Notes: a model not told the origin generated them from the letters alone. DNA of 64,000 bases from Rhodoferax aquaticus (GCF_006974105.1 NZ_CP036282.1:1116001-1180000); one strand, 5' to 3'; counted from the stretch's first letter, positions 47,872 through 56,260 are shown. Made by a program: numbers and translations.

Positions 47872-48279
47872 ATGACCGACTTTCATGCATTCACTGACAC
47901 AGAGCAAAAAAAGCCATCCGTCACCATCATCACCAATTCCGCAAAGTTCGCTCTAGGCCAGGTATTAGCGACTCCGCAAGCCATCCGTATATTGGAAGAA
48001 ACTGGCAGAAGTGCCGCAAGCATTCTGGCAATGCACATGCACGGCGAATGGGGCGATGTGTGCAAAGAAGATGCTGAACTCAATGAGCAAGCTCTTGCCA
48101 ATGGCTCCAGAATCATGAGCGTGTACCGCTTATGTGACCCACAAACATTGCGAAGTACCCCCAGTCATAGGCGTGCAGCATTGCCAACGTTGTGGTGTAT
48201 CACAGACGCGGCCCTCGATGAAAACCATCCTCGTACCTCCCGTGAAGTGACGACATTGCTCACACCTTCCGAGTATTAG
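47872..48279 (+). CDS. Plasmid-related-type hypothetical protein
   Basis: This protein is about 135 residues from MTDFHAFTDTEQ, with AAGGAG eight bases upstream. It contains LATPQAIRILEETGRSAASI, then MHGEWGDVCKEDAELNEQAL, and ends LWCITDAALDEN...TTLLTPSEY. This layout is common to short proteins labelled 'plasmid related' in databases. They are widespread on plasmids and integrative elements and have no known function. The next gene starts 1 bp after its stop. Confidence 0.7.
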   Translation: MTDFHAFTDTEQKKPSVTIITNSAKFALGQVLATPQAIRILEETGRSAASILAMHMHGEWGDVCKEDAELNEQALANGSRIMSVYRLCDPQTLRSTPSHRRAALPTLWCITDAALDENHPRTSREVTTLLTPSEY

Positions 48280-48280
48280 C

Positions 48281-49003
48281 ATGGCAGCAGAGTCAAAAAA
48301 CAAAGCAGCCGCATATCGGTTCAGTCGCTATTACGCTGAATTGCAAGCTGGCCCCACACTGACGGTGCAAACGAAGCGACAAGAACCTATTTCTATCCAT
48401 TTCGCACAAGGCTCAATTTGCTCTAGCTGTGGCCTTACGTGCTTGTGCATGGTGCTGTCTGCCTATGGCCTAGCCAAACCCAGTGCCTTAGAAAATATGT
48501 CACATCGGCAGTCAGGAATAGCTGCCGACGTATGGCGCGTGCTAGGGCCGTTCTTTATGACTGGCATCACAGCACCAGAACTTAAAGCGGCCATAGAAAG
48601 TTTGTCTCTACCCATCAAGTTGAGCATGCGCCACTGCACCAGCAAGACGAATGTTGCGCAACTGGCAGTGGTCAGTGAGTTTGCGGTGAACTGCTTATTC
48701 AAGGGACGATTCACGATGCTGGCCTATGCCAGCTTAAAGAATCGTCACCAGCACTGGCTTACTGGAATTGGCGTAGAAGGGCTTGCTGTGTCACATGCTG
48801 CACCGGCGATTACCAATGTGGACACCTTGCTAGCGATAGACCCAGCCGATGGTATTCAGCCCTTCACGGTCAGTAATGCGCGGCTTCGTCGTGATGTAAC
48901 TCCGCGTCGCAAAGCGAGTCCGCGTTGGGTGTATGAAGCTGCTGGCTTTAAGAGTGAGCCGGTTTCGCTTGTCTCTGCGCTGTGCTTTGAGTTGCTGGAG
49001 TGA
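48281..49003 (+). CDS. Putative C39-like (papain-fold) cysteine peptidase
   Basis: This 240-residue protein has no known name. A papain-like set can be placed: Q43 and C50 in FAQGSICSSCGLTCLCMVLSAYG, H158 in HQHWLTGIGVEG and D187 in LLAIDPADG. The order and spacing resemble C39 bacteriocin-processing peptidases (Q...CGxxC, H, DP). The Q-to-C spacing is one residue longer than usual. There is no signal peptide or membrane segment. It is the last gene of the operon starting at 46401 and converges with the XRE gene. Confidence 0.5.
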   Translation: MAAESKNKAAAYRFSRYYAELQAGPTLTVQTKRQEPISIHFAQGSICSSCGLTCLCMVLSAYGLAKPSALENMSHRQSGIAADVWRVLGPFFMTGITAPELKAAIESLSLPIKLSMRHCTSKTNVAQLAVVSEFAVNCLFKGRFTMLAYASLKNRHQHWLTGIGVEGLAVSHAAPAITNVDTLLAIDPADGIQPFTVSNARLRRDVTPRRKASPRWVYEAAGFKSEPVSLVSALCFELLE

Positions 49004-49022
49004 GTGAGAGAGTCACAAATGG

Positions 49023-49514
49023 TTAGTGAAGTCCACGCGCTGTAGCGGTGTCTTTGCGCACTGGTTTGGCCCCATTGGCGCGACGACGTAAAGCCGAAGG
49101 TTCAAGCCAAGTCGGTTTGAGATTCATATCTGCGGTGATGGGTTCAACGAGCGTAGCCAAAGAGATTTTTAGCGCGTGGCAAATCGCAGAGAGTGTGTAG
49201 ATCGTTGGATTGGCCGTGCCAGTTTCTATGGCACCAATGGCAGTGCGAGTGAGTTCCGCTTCGCCACCCAATTGCTCTTGACTCAGACCGCATGCGATTC
49301 TCAATTCTTTGAGTCTGGCCCCGAGCTTTTTTGACAACTCCATTTGGGCCAATTCACGCCGACGCTTGACCGCATTCTTTGCGCGGTCTTCCCGTGCTTT
49401 CAACTTTGCGGCGGCATCTGATGCTTTGGTGGCAATTGCAGAAGACGGCTGAATAGCCTGCTTCTTCGCAGCCCCCTTCACAACGGGTTTGGTGGTTTTT
49501 GAGTTCGCTGACAT
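49023..49514 (-). CDS. XRE-family transcriptional regulator
   Basis: This 163-residue protein has a Lys/Ala-rich basic N-terminal extension (1-60) and a Cro/C1-type helix-turn-helix at about 64-122 (LGARLKELRIACGLSQEQLG to LEISLATLVEPI-type end). Such proteins repress element genes. Palindromes lie in the gap to the divergent zinc-ribbon gene, probably its own operators. Confidence 0.9.
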   Translation of the reverse strand: MSANSKTTKPVVKGAAKKQAIQPSSAIATKASDAAAKLKAREDRAKNAVKRRRELAQMELSKKLGARLKELRIACGLSQEQLGGEAELTRTAIGAIETGTANPTIYTLSAICHALKISLATLVEPITADMNLKPTWLEPSALRRRANGAKPVRKDTATARGLH

Positions 49515-49544
49515 GTGGGCGAATCGTGACCGACGTACCCAACA

Positions 49545-49605
49545 CTATCAACATGATAGACACAACATAATATGATGTGTAAACACATCAATTGCTAAAT
49601 GCAAT
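49545..49605. promoter_or_regulatory. Operator-like palindromes in the XRE divergent promoter
   Basis: Three perfect inverted repeats are present: CTATCA-ACA-TGATAG (49545-49559), TGATGTGT-AA-ACACATCA (49573-49590) and ATTGC-TAAAT-GCAAT (49591-49605). They fill the space between the XRE start (49514) and the zinc-ribbon start (49638). Confidence 0.6.
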
Positions 49606-49637
49606 GAGTTTCAACCCAAGCAAAAAAGGAGAGAGAA

Positions 49638-50078
49638 ATGAGTGAATTCGTACCCTGCTGTGGCTGCGGCGCACAGCTTCATGTGACAGCGCAGACTTGC
49701 CCGAAATGCGGAGCACCACAGAAAGCGGCTGGCGTTCCAGCATCAGCACAAAGCACAGCAAACGCAAAGAGCGTGGCTAGTGCTGCCAAAACACCAAGCA
49801 GCTATAGCGATGTGCCGTGGTTCCGTCGCCGCTGGCTTGTCTTGATAGCTGCGTTAACCGTATCACCCCTCGCAGGGCTTATAGCGGCCACTGGAGACTT
49901 GTTCTATGCAGCCAAAGATGGTGCAGTCAAAACGCTGCCAGCGAACTTCAAGACCGCGTTTTACTTTCTGTCTGCTGGCTGGGTTATCAATCTGTTCATG
50001 CCGGAGGGCTCTGCCAGTTCGATCTTGTTTGTGATCGGTGCCATTGTGTTGGCACTGGTGGTTGGATTGAGGAAGTGA
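49638..50078 (+). CDS. Zinc-ribbon membrane protein
   Basis: This 146-residue protein has an N-terminal zinc ribbon with C-C-G-C-G at 7-11 and CPKCG at 22-26, a low-complexity Ala/Ser linker (30-55), and about three membrane helices (66-84, 105-118, 124-143). The ribosome site AAGGAGAGAG is strong. The function is unknown. It is followed 3 bp later by the serine hydrolase gene. Confidence 0.7.
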   Translation: MSEFVPCCGCGAQLHVTAQTCPKCGAPQKAAGVPASAQSTANAKSVASAAKTPSSYSDVPWFRRRWLVLIAALTVSPLAGLIAATGDLFYAAKDGAVKTLPANFKTAFYFLSAGWVINLFMPEGSASSILFVIGAIVLALVVGLRK

Positions 50079-50081
50079 GCC

Positions 50082-51260
50082 ATGACATTGATGCAAATTT
50101 CTAAACTCTTGGCATGGGGTAGATTAGCTCTTTGTATTCCAGCATTCTCCCAATCCAGCAACCCCTATGCTGATGGCAATGCCGCCGCGCCTGACGAGTG
50201 GTTGTTGGTCAAGAAAGGCAATCCGTGGTGGTACGAAACCAAGCCGAGTCCGACGCCTGTTCAACTTCAAAAGCGCGCACCCACGGCAGCAGAGCAAGCC
50301 ATCATTGATCGAGCACGCGCACTGGTGGCAAATCGGCCAGCCAAAGCGTTTGTTTTGATGGACGGTGACACGGTGCTGTACTCGGAGACAAAAGCGCCAG
50401 CAGACGCTGATTCCGTCTTCTTTGGCTTCTCCATGGGCAAGACGGTCACAGCTATGGCCGCTGGTCAGGCCATTTGTGCAGGAAAGCTCAAGCTGGAAAC
50501 CAAGGCCAGCGAAGTTATGCCGGAACTGAATGGCAAAGCATTGGGCAACGCCACCGTGCGCGATCTGCTGCGCATGGCATCCGGTGCGGCTGATCCCAAC
50601 CCAGACAGTTCAGTATGGACACCTGACCAGTTCAAAGAGTGGGGGCGTGGCAATCTGAATCTTGTTAACTTGGTGACGGAAGATCGCATTGCCAAAGCAG
50701 CCAAGGGCGTATTCTCAGACTTCAAACCGGGTGAAGTGTCCACATATAAGAGCACTGACCCCTACGTGCTGGGCATCATGGTCAGTCGCGCCACGGGCAC
50801 AGTGTGGAGCCAATGGATTCAGGAGCAAATCTTGAACCCAATGGGCGCGGCCAAACCGGGACTGTACGTTCAGGACCGTCAACAAAACGGACTGGCAGAC
50901 AGCGGTTTGAGGATGCGTTTAGAGGACTGGATGCGATTCGCCGTGTGGGTCAAGCGCAGTTCCAAAGAGGCAGGGTGTTTCGGTGACTACGTGCGTGCAG
51001 CCACCAGCACACAGATTTCCAATGGAAGTAACCCCAGCACCCGCAAAATGGGCAAGCTGTTTGGTGGTTACGGCTACTTCACTTGGACGGAAAACAGCAT
51101 TGTTCCGAACACGGCATGGGCTTCTGGCTGGGGTGGTCAGCGCATCGGCTGGAATACAGACCCGAACAACAATCGGATGGTCATCACTTTCTCCAACGTG
51201 GAAAGCTGGATGCCGGACGTTTACGAGCTTTCCAAAGACTGGAATCGCTTGTCCAAGTAG
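50082..51260 (+). CDS. Beta-lactamase-related serine hydrolase
   Basis: This 392-residue protein of the class C beta-lactamase / 6-aminohexanoate-dimer hydrolase superfamily has the nucleophile S117 and K120 in FSMGKTVTAMAAG. A Tyr in STYKSTDPYVLG is at the second-motif position, and GWGGQRIGW is near the C-terminus, where the KTG-like motif falls. The N-terminus (LLAWGRLALCIPAFSQ) is a weak signal peptide. The substrate is unknown. It shares a transcript direction with the zinc-ribbon gene and looks like island cargo. Confidence 0.85.
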   Translation: MTLMQISKLLAWGRLALCIPAFSQSSNPYADGNAAAPDEWLLVKKGNPWWYETKPSPTPVQLQKRAPTAAEQAIIDRARALVANRPAKAFVLMDGDTVLYSETKAPADADSVFFGFSMGKTVTAMAAGQAICAGKLKLETKASEVMPELNGKALGNATVRDLLRMASGAADPNPDSSVWTPDQFKEWGRGNLNLVNLVTEDRIAKAAKGVFSDFKPGEVSTYKSTDPYVLGIMVSRATGTVWSQWIQEQILNPMGAAKPGLYVQDRQQNGLADSGLRMRLEDWMRFAVWVKRSSKEAGCFGDYVRAATSTQISNGSNPSTRKMGKLFGGYGYFTWTENSIVPNTAWASGWGGQRIGWNTDPNNNRMVITFSNVESWMPDVYELSKDWNRLSK

Positions 51261-51311
51261 TCGAGAAAATGTGAACCGTGCCGCTCACTTGTTACAGTTT
51301 GCGGCAACAGC

Positions 51312-51332
51312 GCCAAGCTGAAACTTGGCTTT
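51312..51332 (+). terminator. Hairpin after the serine hydrolase gene
   Basis: GCCAAG-CTGAAA-CTTGGC is followed by TTT. It lies 51 bp past the stop at 51260. Confidence 0.45.
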
Positions 51333-51353
51333 GCAAGAAGAGGGTGTATTTTT

Positions 51354-51387
51354 GGGAACTGAGACAAAGATTGTTTGCTCAGTTCCC
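51354..51387. terminator. Bidirectional terminator between serine hydrolase and primase
   Basis: GGGAACTGAG (51354-51363) pairs perfectly with CTCAGTTCCC (51378-51387). TATTTTT precedes it and ATTTT follows it, so it can act on both strands. It lies 12 bp past the primase stop. Confidence 0.8.
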
Positions 51388-51398
51388 ATTTTCAAGTG

Positions 51399-53705
51399 TT
51401 AGCCTGCCTTTGTAGATCCTGCACGCAAGTCCACACCCAAGTAGATGTTGAAATTGCTGCGCTTGCGACGCGGGTAGCCAGCCGACTCCATGCGGATGTG
51501 GAAAGCCTTCTGCGTCAGAGGGTGACGACCAAGGCGTTTCGTATAGTCACAGTAGCTGGTGTACGCCATGCTGGCTTGCAGCGACTCGCCTTTGCCAGTG
51601 ACGCACCATTCTGCAATCCACGCGCCCAATGTGTCGGACTCCTTGCGCATGCTGCGTTTCTTTTCATCAACCGCCGTACACGACACTAGCTTTCCCTGTT
51701 CGTGGTAACGGCGTGCGCCGCGCAAAGCCCAATTCAATATGCCCGCGTGCTCTTTGAGTAATTTCTCCTCGACATCATCGTCACGATTCACCCCGGAAAA
51801 ATTGCCGTTGAACGGAACCGGAAAGATGCGACGCCACATGGCCTTATCGTTGGCACGGATGTCTGGCATATCGTTCGTCGAGAGCCACAGCTTGGCCTCT
51901 GGCTTGAACGTGATGGTGTCGCCATAGTTCGCCCGCGTCGTGATGCTGTCTCCGCCTGCAAATTGCTTCACAAACGCGGTATCGAACCCGCGTGACTCCG
52001 GCAACTCAGTTGCAATGGCAAGACGCTTGCCCTTGAGCGCCATCAACGCAGAGTTGGCTTGACTCGCTGCGCCAGCATAGGCTGAGGTCACCAAGTTCGG
52101 CGCAAGCTCGGTTGCATAGTCACCCAGCATTGCCGTTATGGTGCGCATGAAGACACCTTTGCCGTTCTCACCAGTTCCTTCAAGCACGAAGAACGCCTGT
52201 GCCTTGGTGTGACCGAACAGGGTGTATCCGATAGAACGCTGAAGAAAGCCAGCGAGCTTGTAGTCCTCACATGTAATTCCCGCCACAAAGCGTTTCCACT
52301 CGGGGCAACGAGCCTCACTGTCAAACGCAACATTGCAACGGCGACGCAGATAGTCATGTGCTTTGGCCTGACGGAACAGTCCGGTACGCAAGTCAATGAC
52401 ACCATTCATGACGGCCAGTAGGTTTGCGTCTTGATCAAACTGGTTTTCAGAAATATGTAGCACCGACTCAAGTTCAGCAAGCTTGACCATGCCGGTCATG
52501 CCCGCATGGCTGCGCAGCTTTTTGACGGATGGGTCTTTCTTTCCTTCTCCTTCGCTTAAGTCCGTGACCAGGAGACGAGCCGCACGCATAGGCGCTTGCT
52601 TGTCAGCACGCCACACCACGCCGTCGAAGGCATACCAAAGTCCCATTTGCGGGTCAAAGCGCAACATACCTTTATATGTTGTTGCAAACAATTGCGCGGC
52701 ATCCATGTCATCGAAACCACTTGCAGCGCCAGCGCGGCGTGAAAGCCAGAACAGAGAATGGATATTGATTCCACCCTTGGCCTTGAAATGCTTCCACGTC
52801 TTTAGTTGTACCACTTCGTCGAACTTTGTCCCATCCTTTGACCATGCAGTCCACAATGCATAACCCTGCTTGCTGGGGGCTACCGAGTGGATAGCCATAC
52901 CTGCATGCAGCCACATATTGCGATCATCTGGGGGTAGGGCGGAAAGTGCCTTCTTGATCTGAGCCTGCTTTGCAGCAGTCAAAAGCTTTTGGGGTGTGCA
53001 ATTGACTTTACCCATTACTTCGCTAGCAGCTACTGGCATTCCAGAGGCTGCGGACTTTACTGGTTTCTCCACTTTCAGGCCCAGAGCACGCACCAGTTTG
53101 CCAACCGCAATCGGCGCACGCGGCACTTCAAAAAGTGTTTGTGCCATTACCGGGCTGCGGTGGTTCCAGTTGATTGAGCCGGGTAAACGCATCATGCGTG
53201 CGGGATCGCACACCTGAGGATCACTGTCAAAACGTTGGGCTAGTGCGCGTTGAATACGCTTAAACATTTGAACAGTACAGTTGCTCACAAGCCAATATGC
53301 GTGCAATCGACCATACGAAGTCGTCACAATTATGTTGGGTTGAAGCGGCAGCTTCATCAAGTCGTTCTCAGTGGTATCGCCACTGTCAATGTCAATGAAA
53401 ACAGCGTTGATGCCGGTGACGTTGTCATTGGATCGCTTGCTGGACTGAATCTGGTTGACGGCTACTGCTATGTTGCGCCCCTTGATGTTGGCATCAATTA
53501 GCGTGTCTAGCCAACGGGCTGGCGTGCCAAATTGTTGCGCATCAGACTCGTAAAGTTGGGCCGCACTGCTCTTGCGATACTTCAGGAACCACGCAGGCTT
53601 GTTGCCGTGCAGCAGCTTAATGAATCGAAGCATTTCAGCTTTGTCTGGTAGGGGTGATGATTTTGCTTTGTTGGTCATGCTGACCATCGAATGATTAAAT
53701 TTCAT
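51399..53705 (-). CDS. P4-type primase-helicase (replication protein of the island)
   Basis: This 768-residue protein has an N-terminal RepB/AEP-like primase domain with D105 and D107 (FIDIDSGD) and H135 (GRLHAYWLV). A PriCT-2-like region lies at about 240-325 (KALSALPPDDRNMWLHAGMA). D5-N and SF3-type helicase parts follow, with Walker A GTGENGKGVF near 510. The family primes and unwinds DNA at element origins, as gp alpha does in phage P4. It implies that the excised element can replicate. The 480-bp region upstream is a candidate origin. Confidence 0.92.
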   Translation of the reverse strand: MKFNHSMVSMTNKAKSSPLPDKAEMLRFIKLLHGNKPAWFLKYRKSSAAQLYESDAQQFGTPARWLDTLIDANIKGRNIAVAVNQIQSSKRSNDNVTGINAVFIDIDSGDTTENDLMKLPLQPNIIVTTSYGRLHAYWLVSNCTVQMFKRIQRALAQRFDSDPQVCDPARMMRLPGSINWNHRSPVMAQTLFEVPRAPIAVGKLVRALGLKVEKPVKSAASGMPVAASEVMGKVNCTPQKLLTAAKQAQIKKALSALPPDDRNMWLHAGMAIHSVAPSKQGYALWTAWSKDGTKFDEVVQLKTWKHFKAKGGINIHSLFWLSRRAGAASGFDDMDAAQLFATTYKGMLRFDPQMGLWYAFDGVVWRADKQAPMRAARLLVTDLSEGEGKKDPSVKKLRSHAGMTGMVKLAELESVLHISENQFDQDANLLAVMNGVIDLRTGLFRQAKAHDYLRRRCNVAFDSEARCPEWKRFVAGITCEDYKLAGFLQRSIGYTLFGHTKAQAFFVLEGTGENGKGVFMRTITAMLGDYATELAPNLVTSAYAGAASQANSALMALKGKRLAIATELPESRGFDTAFVKQFAGGDSITTRANYGDTITFKPEAKLWLSTNDMPDIRANDKAMWRRIFPVPFNGNFSGVNRDDDVEEKLLKEHAGILNWALRGARRYHEQGKLVSCTAVDEKKRSMRKESDTLGAWIAEWCVTGKGESLQASMAYTSYCDYTKRLGRHPLTQKAFHIRMESAGYPRRKRSNFNIYLGVDLRAGSTKAG

Positions 53706-54188
53706 AAATTTCTTTCAAATTGTTGAGGCGCTGTTTCCCCTGAAAAAAAAGAGGGCTTGGTGCGCAAACAGTTGATGGTGTGGAGTGGGTGGAAGCAAGT
53801 CAGAGAACTGACAAAAGTGCTTCTCACTTGGTATTGTTTTTTTCTTCAAAAACTTTAGAAAAAAAGCTCCACTCGCTCCACCTGTTTTTGCACCCCTTTT
53901 TTTTCTTTTTTTCGGGGAAGACGCCGGAGTTGGTATCAGAGACTGGCTTGAAGCTACTTGGACATTGCCGCGCTGTGGTGAGCCTCAGTTAGACTTTGTT
54001 GTGTGCTGCACGATGCAGCGCTGCTAGGTTTGGCTTTCAAGTTCATTTGAATTTCCTCAAATATGCAGGAGCGGCTGTGCAGAATTGCCCGCATCGCCCT
54101 TGCGAACTTCATTTACAAGAAGCACAATTCAAATGATGAATAGAGAAATGAATAGAGGTATTATTTGTCCACGAATTGCAGGTAGTAC
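53706..54188. other. 483-bp repeat-rich region upstream of the primase (candidate origin)
   Basis: No convincing gene is seen. GTGGAGTGGGTGGA (53780-53793) faces TCCACTCGCTCCAC (53868-53881) as a 12-of-14 inverted repeat. Between them lies the hairpin GTCAG-AGAA-CTGAC (53799-53812) inside AAGCA/TGCTT. Runs of A or T occur at 53834-53866 and 53890-53912. CCACTCGCTCCA recurs exactly at 27339-27350 near the integrase. Confidence 0.45.
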
Positions 54189-55127
54189 ATGGTTGCAAAC
54201 TGGGAAAAGAACTGGATATTTCTGACCGCATTGAAGCGGTTGGCGATTGACTCCAGGCTGTTCGTTTCTATTGAAAACGCGGAGTCTTGCTTGCCTCAGG
54301 TGTTCGACGATGCACTTGCAGGGCGTTTCGGGCGCTTGCGTGAGCGCGAAGACATGAAGCTATTGGCAGCAGTCCTGCCGAGCGTACTGGAACGACTGCG
54401 CAAGAAAATGGAGTCCGTTGGACTAAGTGAGTCCGCCAAGTTTCCGCCGGTGGTGTGGCTTCGGCTGATGCATGAAGCCGATGTAGAACCAGTGAGCGCA
54501 GTTTTAAGAGTGTTTGAAGACTGGCAAGAGCAGATGCGAGCGGATGGCATGACTGTCCTATACCGTCGTTGGGATAGAGCTACGCAGAACTATGTCGGCC
54601 CTGAACGTGAGCGCGACGGATTGGGCACATTGGTTGGATATACGGTTGAGGAAATGCTGGTTGAGCAGCCGAAGAAACCCAATTGGCCTTACTGCCATCA
54701 GTGGAAGTTCTTCGGTGAGCCATCAGTAGGTGTTGTTGTTCCGAAGGTTCCTCCATTGGAAGTAGTGCTCCCCAAGCTCGCTCCTGAGGTCTCAGAAGGG
54801 ATTCGGAAGGTCAAAGTCGGCGTCGATCGACATATGAAGCGACGGAAGCGTAGTCGTCAGGATTTAGAGCGGGCGTGCGGCAAACGGGTATTGGTTGCTT
54901 TGGACGAATGCTTGGCTGTGGAATTCTCAAGGAAACGCAATGGTGTGCTCGAAGCAGGCCGAAAGAAAGACCATAGAACCTATAAATGCCAGTTGTCTTT
55001 GAATGAACTGGTTTCGGAGTTGAAGCGAAAGTACAGCAAGCAGTTGACTTGGTCAGATAGCACGCTTAAGAGTGCCTTGCCTTACTTCGTGGCGTGCCCA
55101 CGTGGCAGACCGGGTGGCTTGGACTGA
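54189..55127 (+). CDS. Hypothetical protein
   Basis: This 312-residue protein has no recognised family. Residues 1-125 are helical. A conserved-looking aromatic segment WPYCHQWKFFGE is near 175. Residues 215-235 are strongly basic (RHMKRRKRSRQDLERACGKR), and the C-terminus is basic and Leu-rich. The basic patches suggest nucleic-acid binding. Its place between the primase and the AlpA-like gene suggests a role in element maintenance, but this is inference. Confidence 0.6.
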   Translation: MVANWEKNWIFLTALKRLAIDSRLFVSIENAESCLPQVFDDALAGRFGRLREREDMKLLAAVLPSVLERLRKKMESVGLSESAKFPPVVWLRLMHEADVEPVSAVLRVFEDWQEQMRADGMTVLYRRWDRATQNYVGPERERDGLGTLVGYTVEEMLVEQPKKPNWPYCHQWKFFGEPSVGVVVPKVPPLEVVLPKLAPEVSEGIRKVKVGVDRHMKRRKRSRQDLERACGKRVLVALDECLAVEFSRKRNGVLEAGRKKDHRTYKCQLSLNELVSELKRKYSKQLTWSDSTLKSALPYFVACPRGRPGGLD

Positions 55128-55160
55128 ACTGTGTCGTTGCTAGGCGAGGGCGTTCCACTT

Positions 55161-55874
55161 TCAGGTGGATTCCTTCCATGTACCTGCCTTGAATGCGTCC
55201 AGATCGGACATCAGCCAGAATGCGCCTTTGCCTCGTTGGATGGGTTTGGGAAACTGTCCGTCGGCGCGGCGGCGGTATAGGTTTGACTCAGACTCGCCTA
55301 AGTAGTGGGCGGCAAATGCGATGCGAACAGCGGGGTCGATGCCGCTGGCTCGTTGTGCATTCACGCGCTGAAATTCCTTTTGCAGCCGGGCGAGTTTGGC
55401 TTGCTTTTTTGCATCAATAGGCTTGGACTGTGCTGGTATTGCGGCTGAGGGGACAGTTGCTGGAAGTGCGAGTTTGGATGGAGGCGCTGGCGCACGGGGC
55501 GAGTTGACTGGAGCATTTGCTGCACTACCGAGAATGGTGCGAACGCTTTTTTTCTGGATGGGCGCTGAGGATGTGAGGGTTTTTTCCACTGTCCCTATGA
55601 CGCGAAATGTCTCGCCTGTCTCGGTGTGTACAAGATATTTCTTGTGCTCTGATGCTCGCTTGTAGCCTGGTGTGGAGTTGACTGGTACTAGTACGACTTT
55701 GGTATGTCCTGGCGCGGGAGCGGTGGAGGCATATACCGCACCGTTAATTAGCAGGGTTTTGCCTTCCAGTTTTAAGCGGATGCGACCGGATTCGTTCAGC
55801 CCCAAATACAAATATTTTGGGTGCTTTTCTAGCGCAGATTGTGCGGCAGGCTTTTTTGACTGAACGGTACTCAT
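55161..55874 (-). CDS. AlpA-like DNA-binding protein (putative excisionase/regulator)
   Basis: This 237-residue protein's C-terminal 60 residues carry AAHYLGESESNLYRRRADGQ followed by FPKPIQRGKGAFWLMSDLD. That is the AlpA/MerR-like winged helix found in P4-type elements (LGxSxxxxYRxxxxGxFPxP...W...D). Residues 30-105 may form a separate small domain, joined to the C-terminus by an Ala/Pro-rich linker (110-155). AlpA proteins activate integrase expression or act as excisionases. Its place at the right end of the island supports that. Confidence 0.8.
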   Translation of the reverse strand: MSTVQSKKPAAQSALEKHPKYLYLGLNESGRIRLKLEGKTLLINGAVYASTAPAPGHTKVVLVPVNSTPGYKRASEHKKYLVHTETGETFRVIGTVEKTLTSSAPIQKKSVRTILGSAANAPVNSPRAPAPPSKLALPATVPSAAIPAQSKPIDAKKQAKLARLQKEFQRVNAQRASGIDPAVRIAFAAHYLGESESNLYRRRADGQFPKPIQRGKGAFWLMSDLDAFKAGTWKEST

Positions 55875-55945
55875 GACCGTTTATACCGTCATTTCGCTAG
55901 GCAAATTAACTTGGATTCACGTGCCCGCAGCAGATCGCCAAAAGC

Positions 55946-55981
55946 TCGCAGTTGCTCGCAAGTACTCTCACCCAAGCGCAA
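55946..55981. repeat. Right arm-type repeat module
   Basis: TCGCA at 55946 and 55956 and GCGCA at 55976 keep the 0/+10/+30 spacing of the left-end module at 27274. CTCGCAAGTACTCTCA (55955-55970) matches the left end in 15 of 16 bases. It lies about 95 bp inside the right att core. Confidence 0.55.
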
Positions 55982-56075
55982 AATGAAATGTGGATAGAAA
56001 CGTGTGTTGAGGCGTTTCAGAACTGTTGATATTTTATAAATCTTATTATAAATCAACAGCTTACGATGGTTTTTC

Positions 56076-56165
56076 TGGCGGAAGCTGTGAGATTCGAACT
56101 CACGGAGGGGATAAACCCTCGCCGGTTTTCAAGACCGGTGCCTTAAACCGCTCGGCCAAGCTTCC
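56076..56165 (-). tRNA. tRNA-Ser (TGA), integration target of the island
   Basis: This 90-nt class II tRNA begins GGAAGCTTGG and ends AGCTTCC-G with encoded CCA. It has anticodon loop CTTGAAA (anticodon TGA), a long variable arm (GCGAGGGTTTATCCCCTCC) and T arm GTGAG-TTCGAAT-CTCAC. The last 15 nt (56076-56090) are the att core shared with 27244-27258. The tRNA is intact after integration. Confidence 0.95.
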
Positions 56166-56260
56166 AGAAGGTCGGTATTCTAACTGCTGTGTGCCTCTGT
56201 TTTGCGTAAGAGCCGGAAAAAGTGTTTTGATCCATTGACCAAGCACCTGTGCGCAGGTGC

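Larger units (their letters stand above)
27244..56090. mobile_element. tRNA-Ser-associated integrative genomic island
   Basis: This is a 28.8-kb region bounded by the 15-bp direct repeat. It carries a P4-type integrase at the left end, an AlpA-like protein and a P4-type primase near the right end, and restriction and nuclease genes between. Housekeeping genes flank it on both sides. The integrase lies at the end away from the intact tRNA, which is less common but places it next to attP in the circular form. No conjugation genes are visible, so it would need a helper to move between cells. Confidence 0.85.

Noticed and set aside
53890..53920. T-rich run flanked by CCCC and GGGG as a terminator
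   Set aside because: Only four G-C pairs enclose a long T tract, and no gene ends nearby on that strand.
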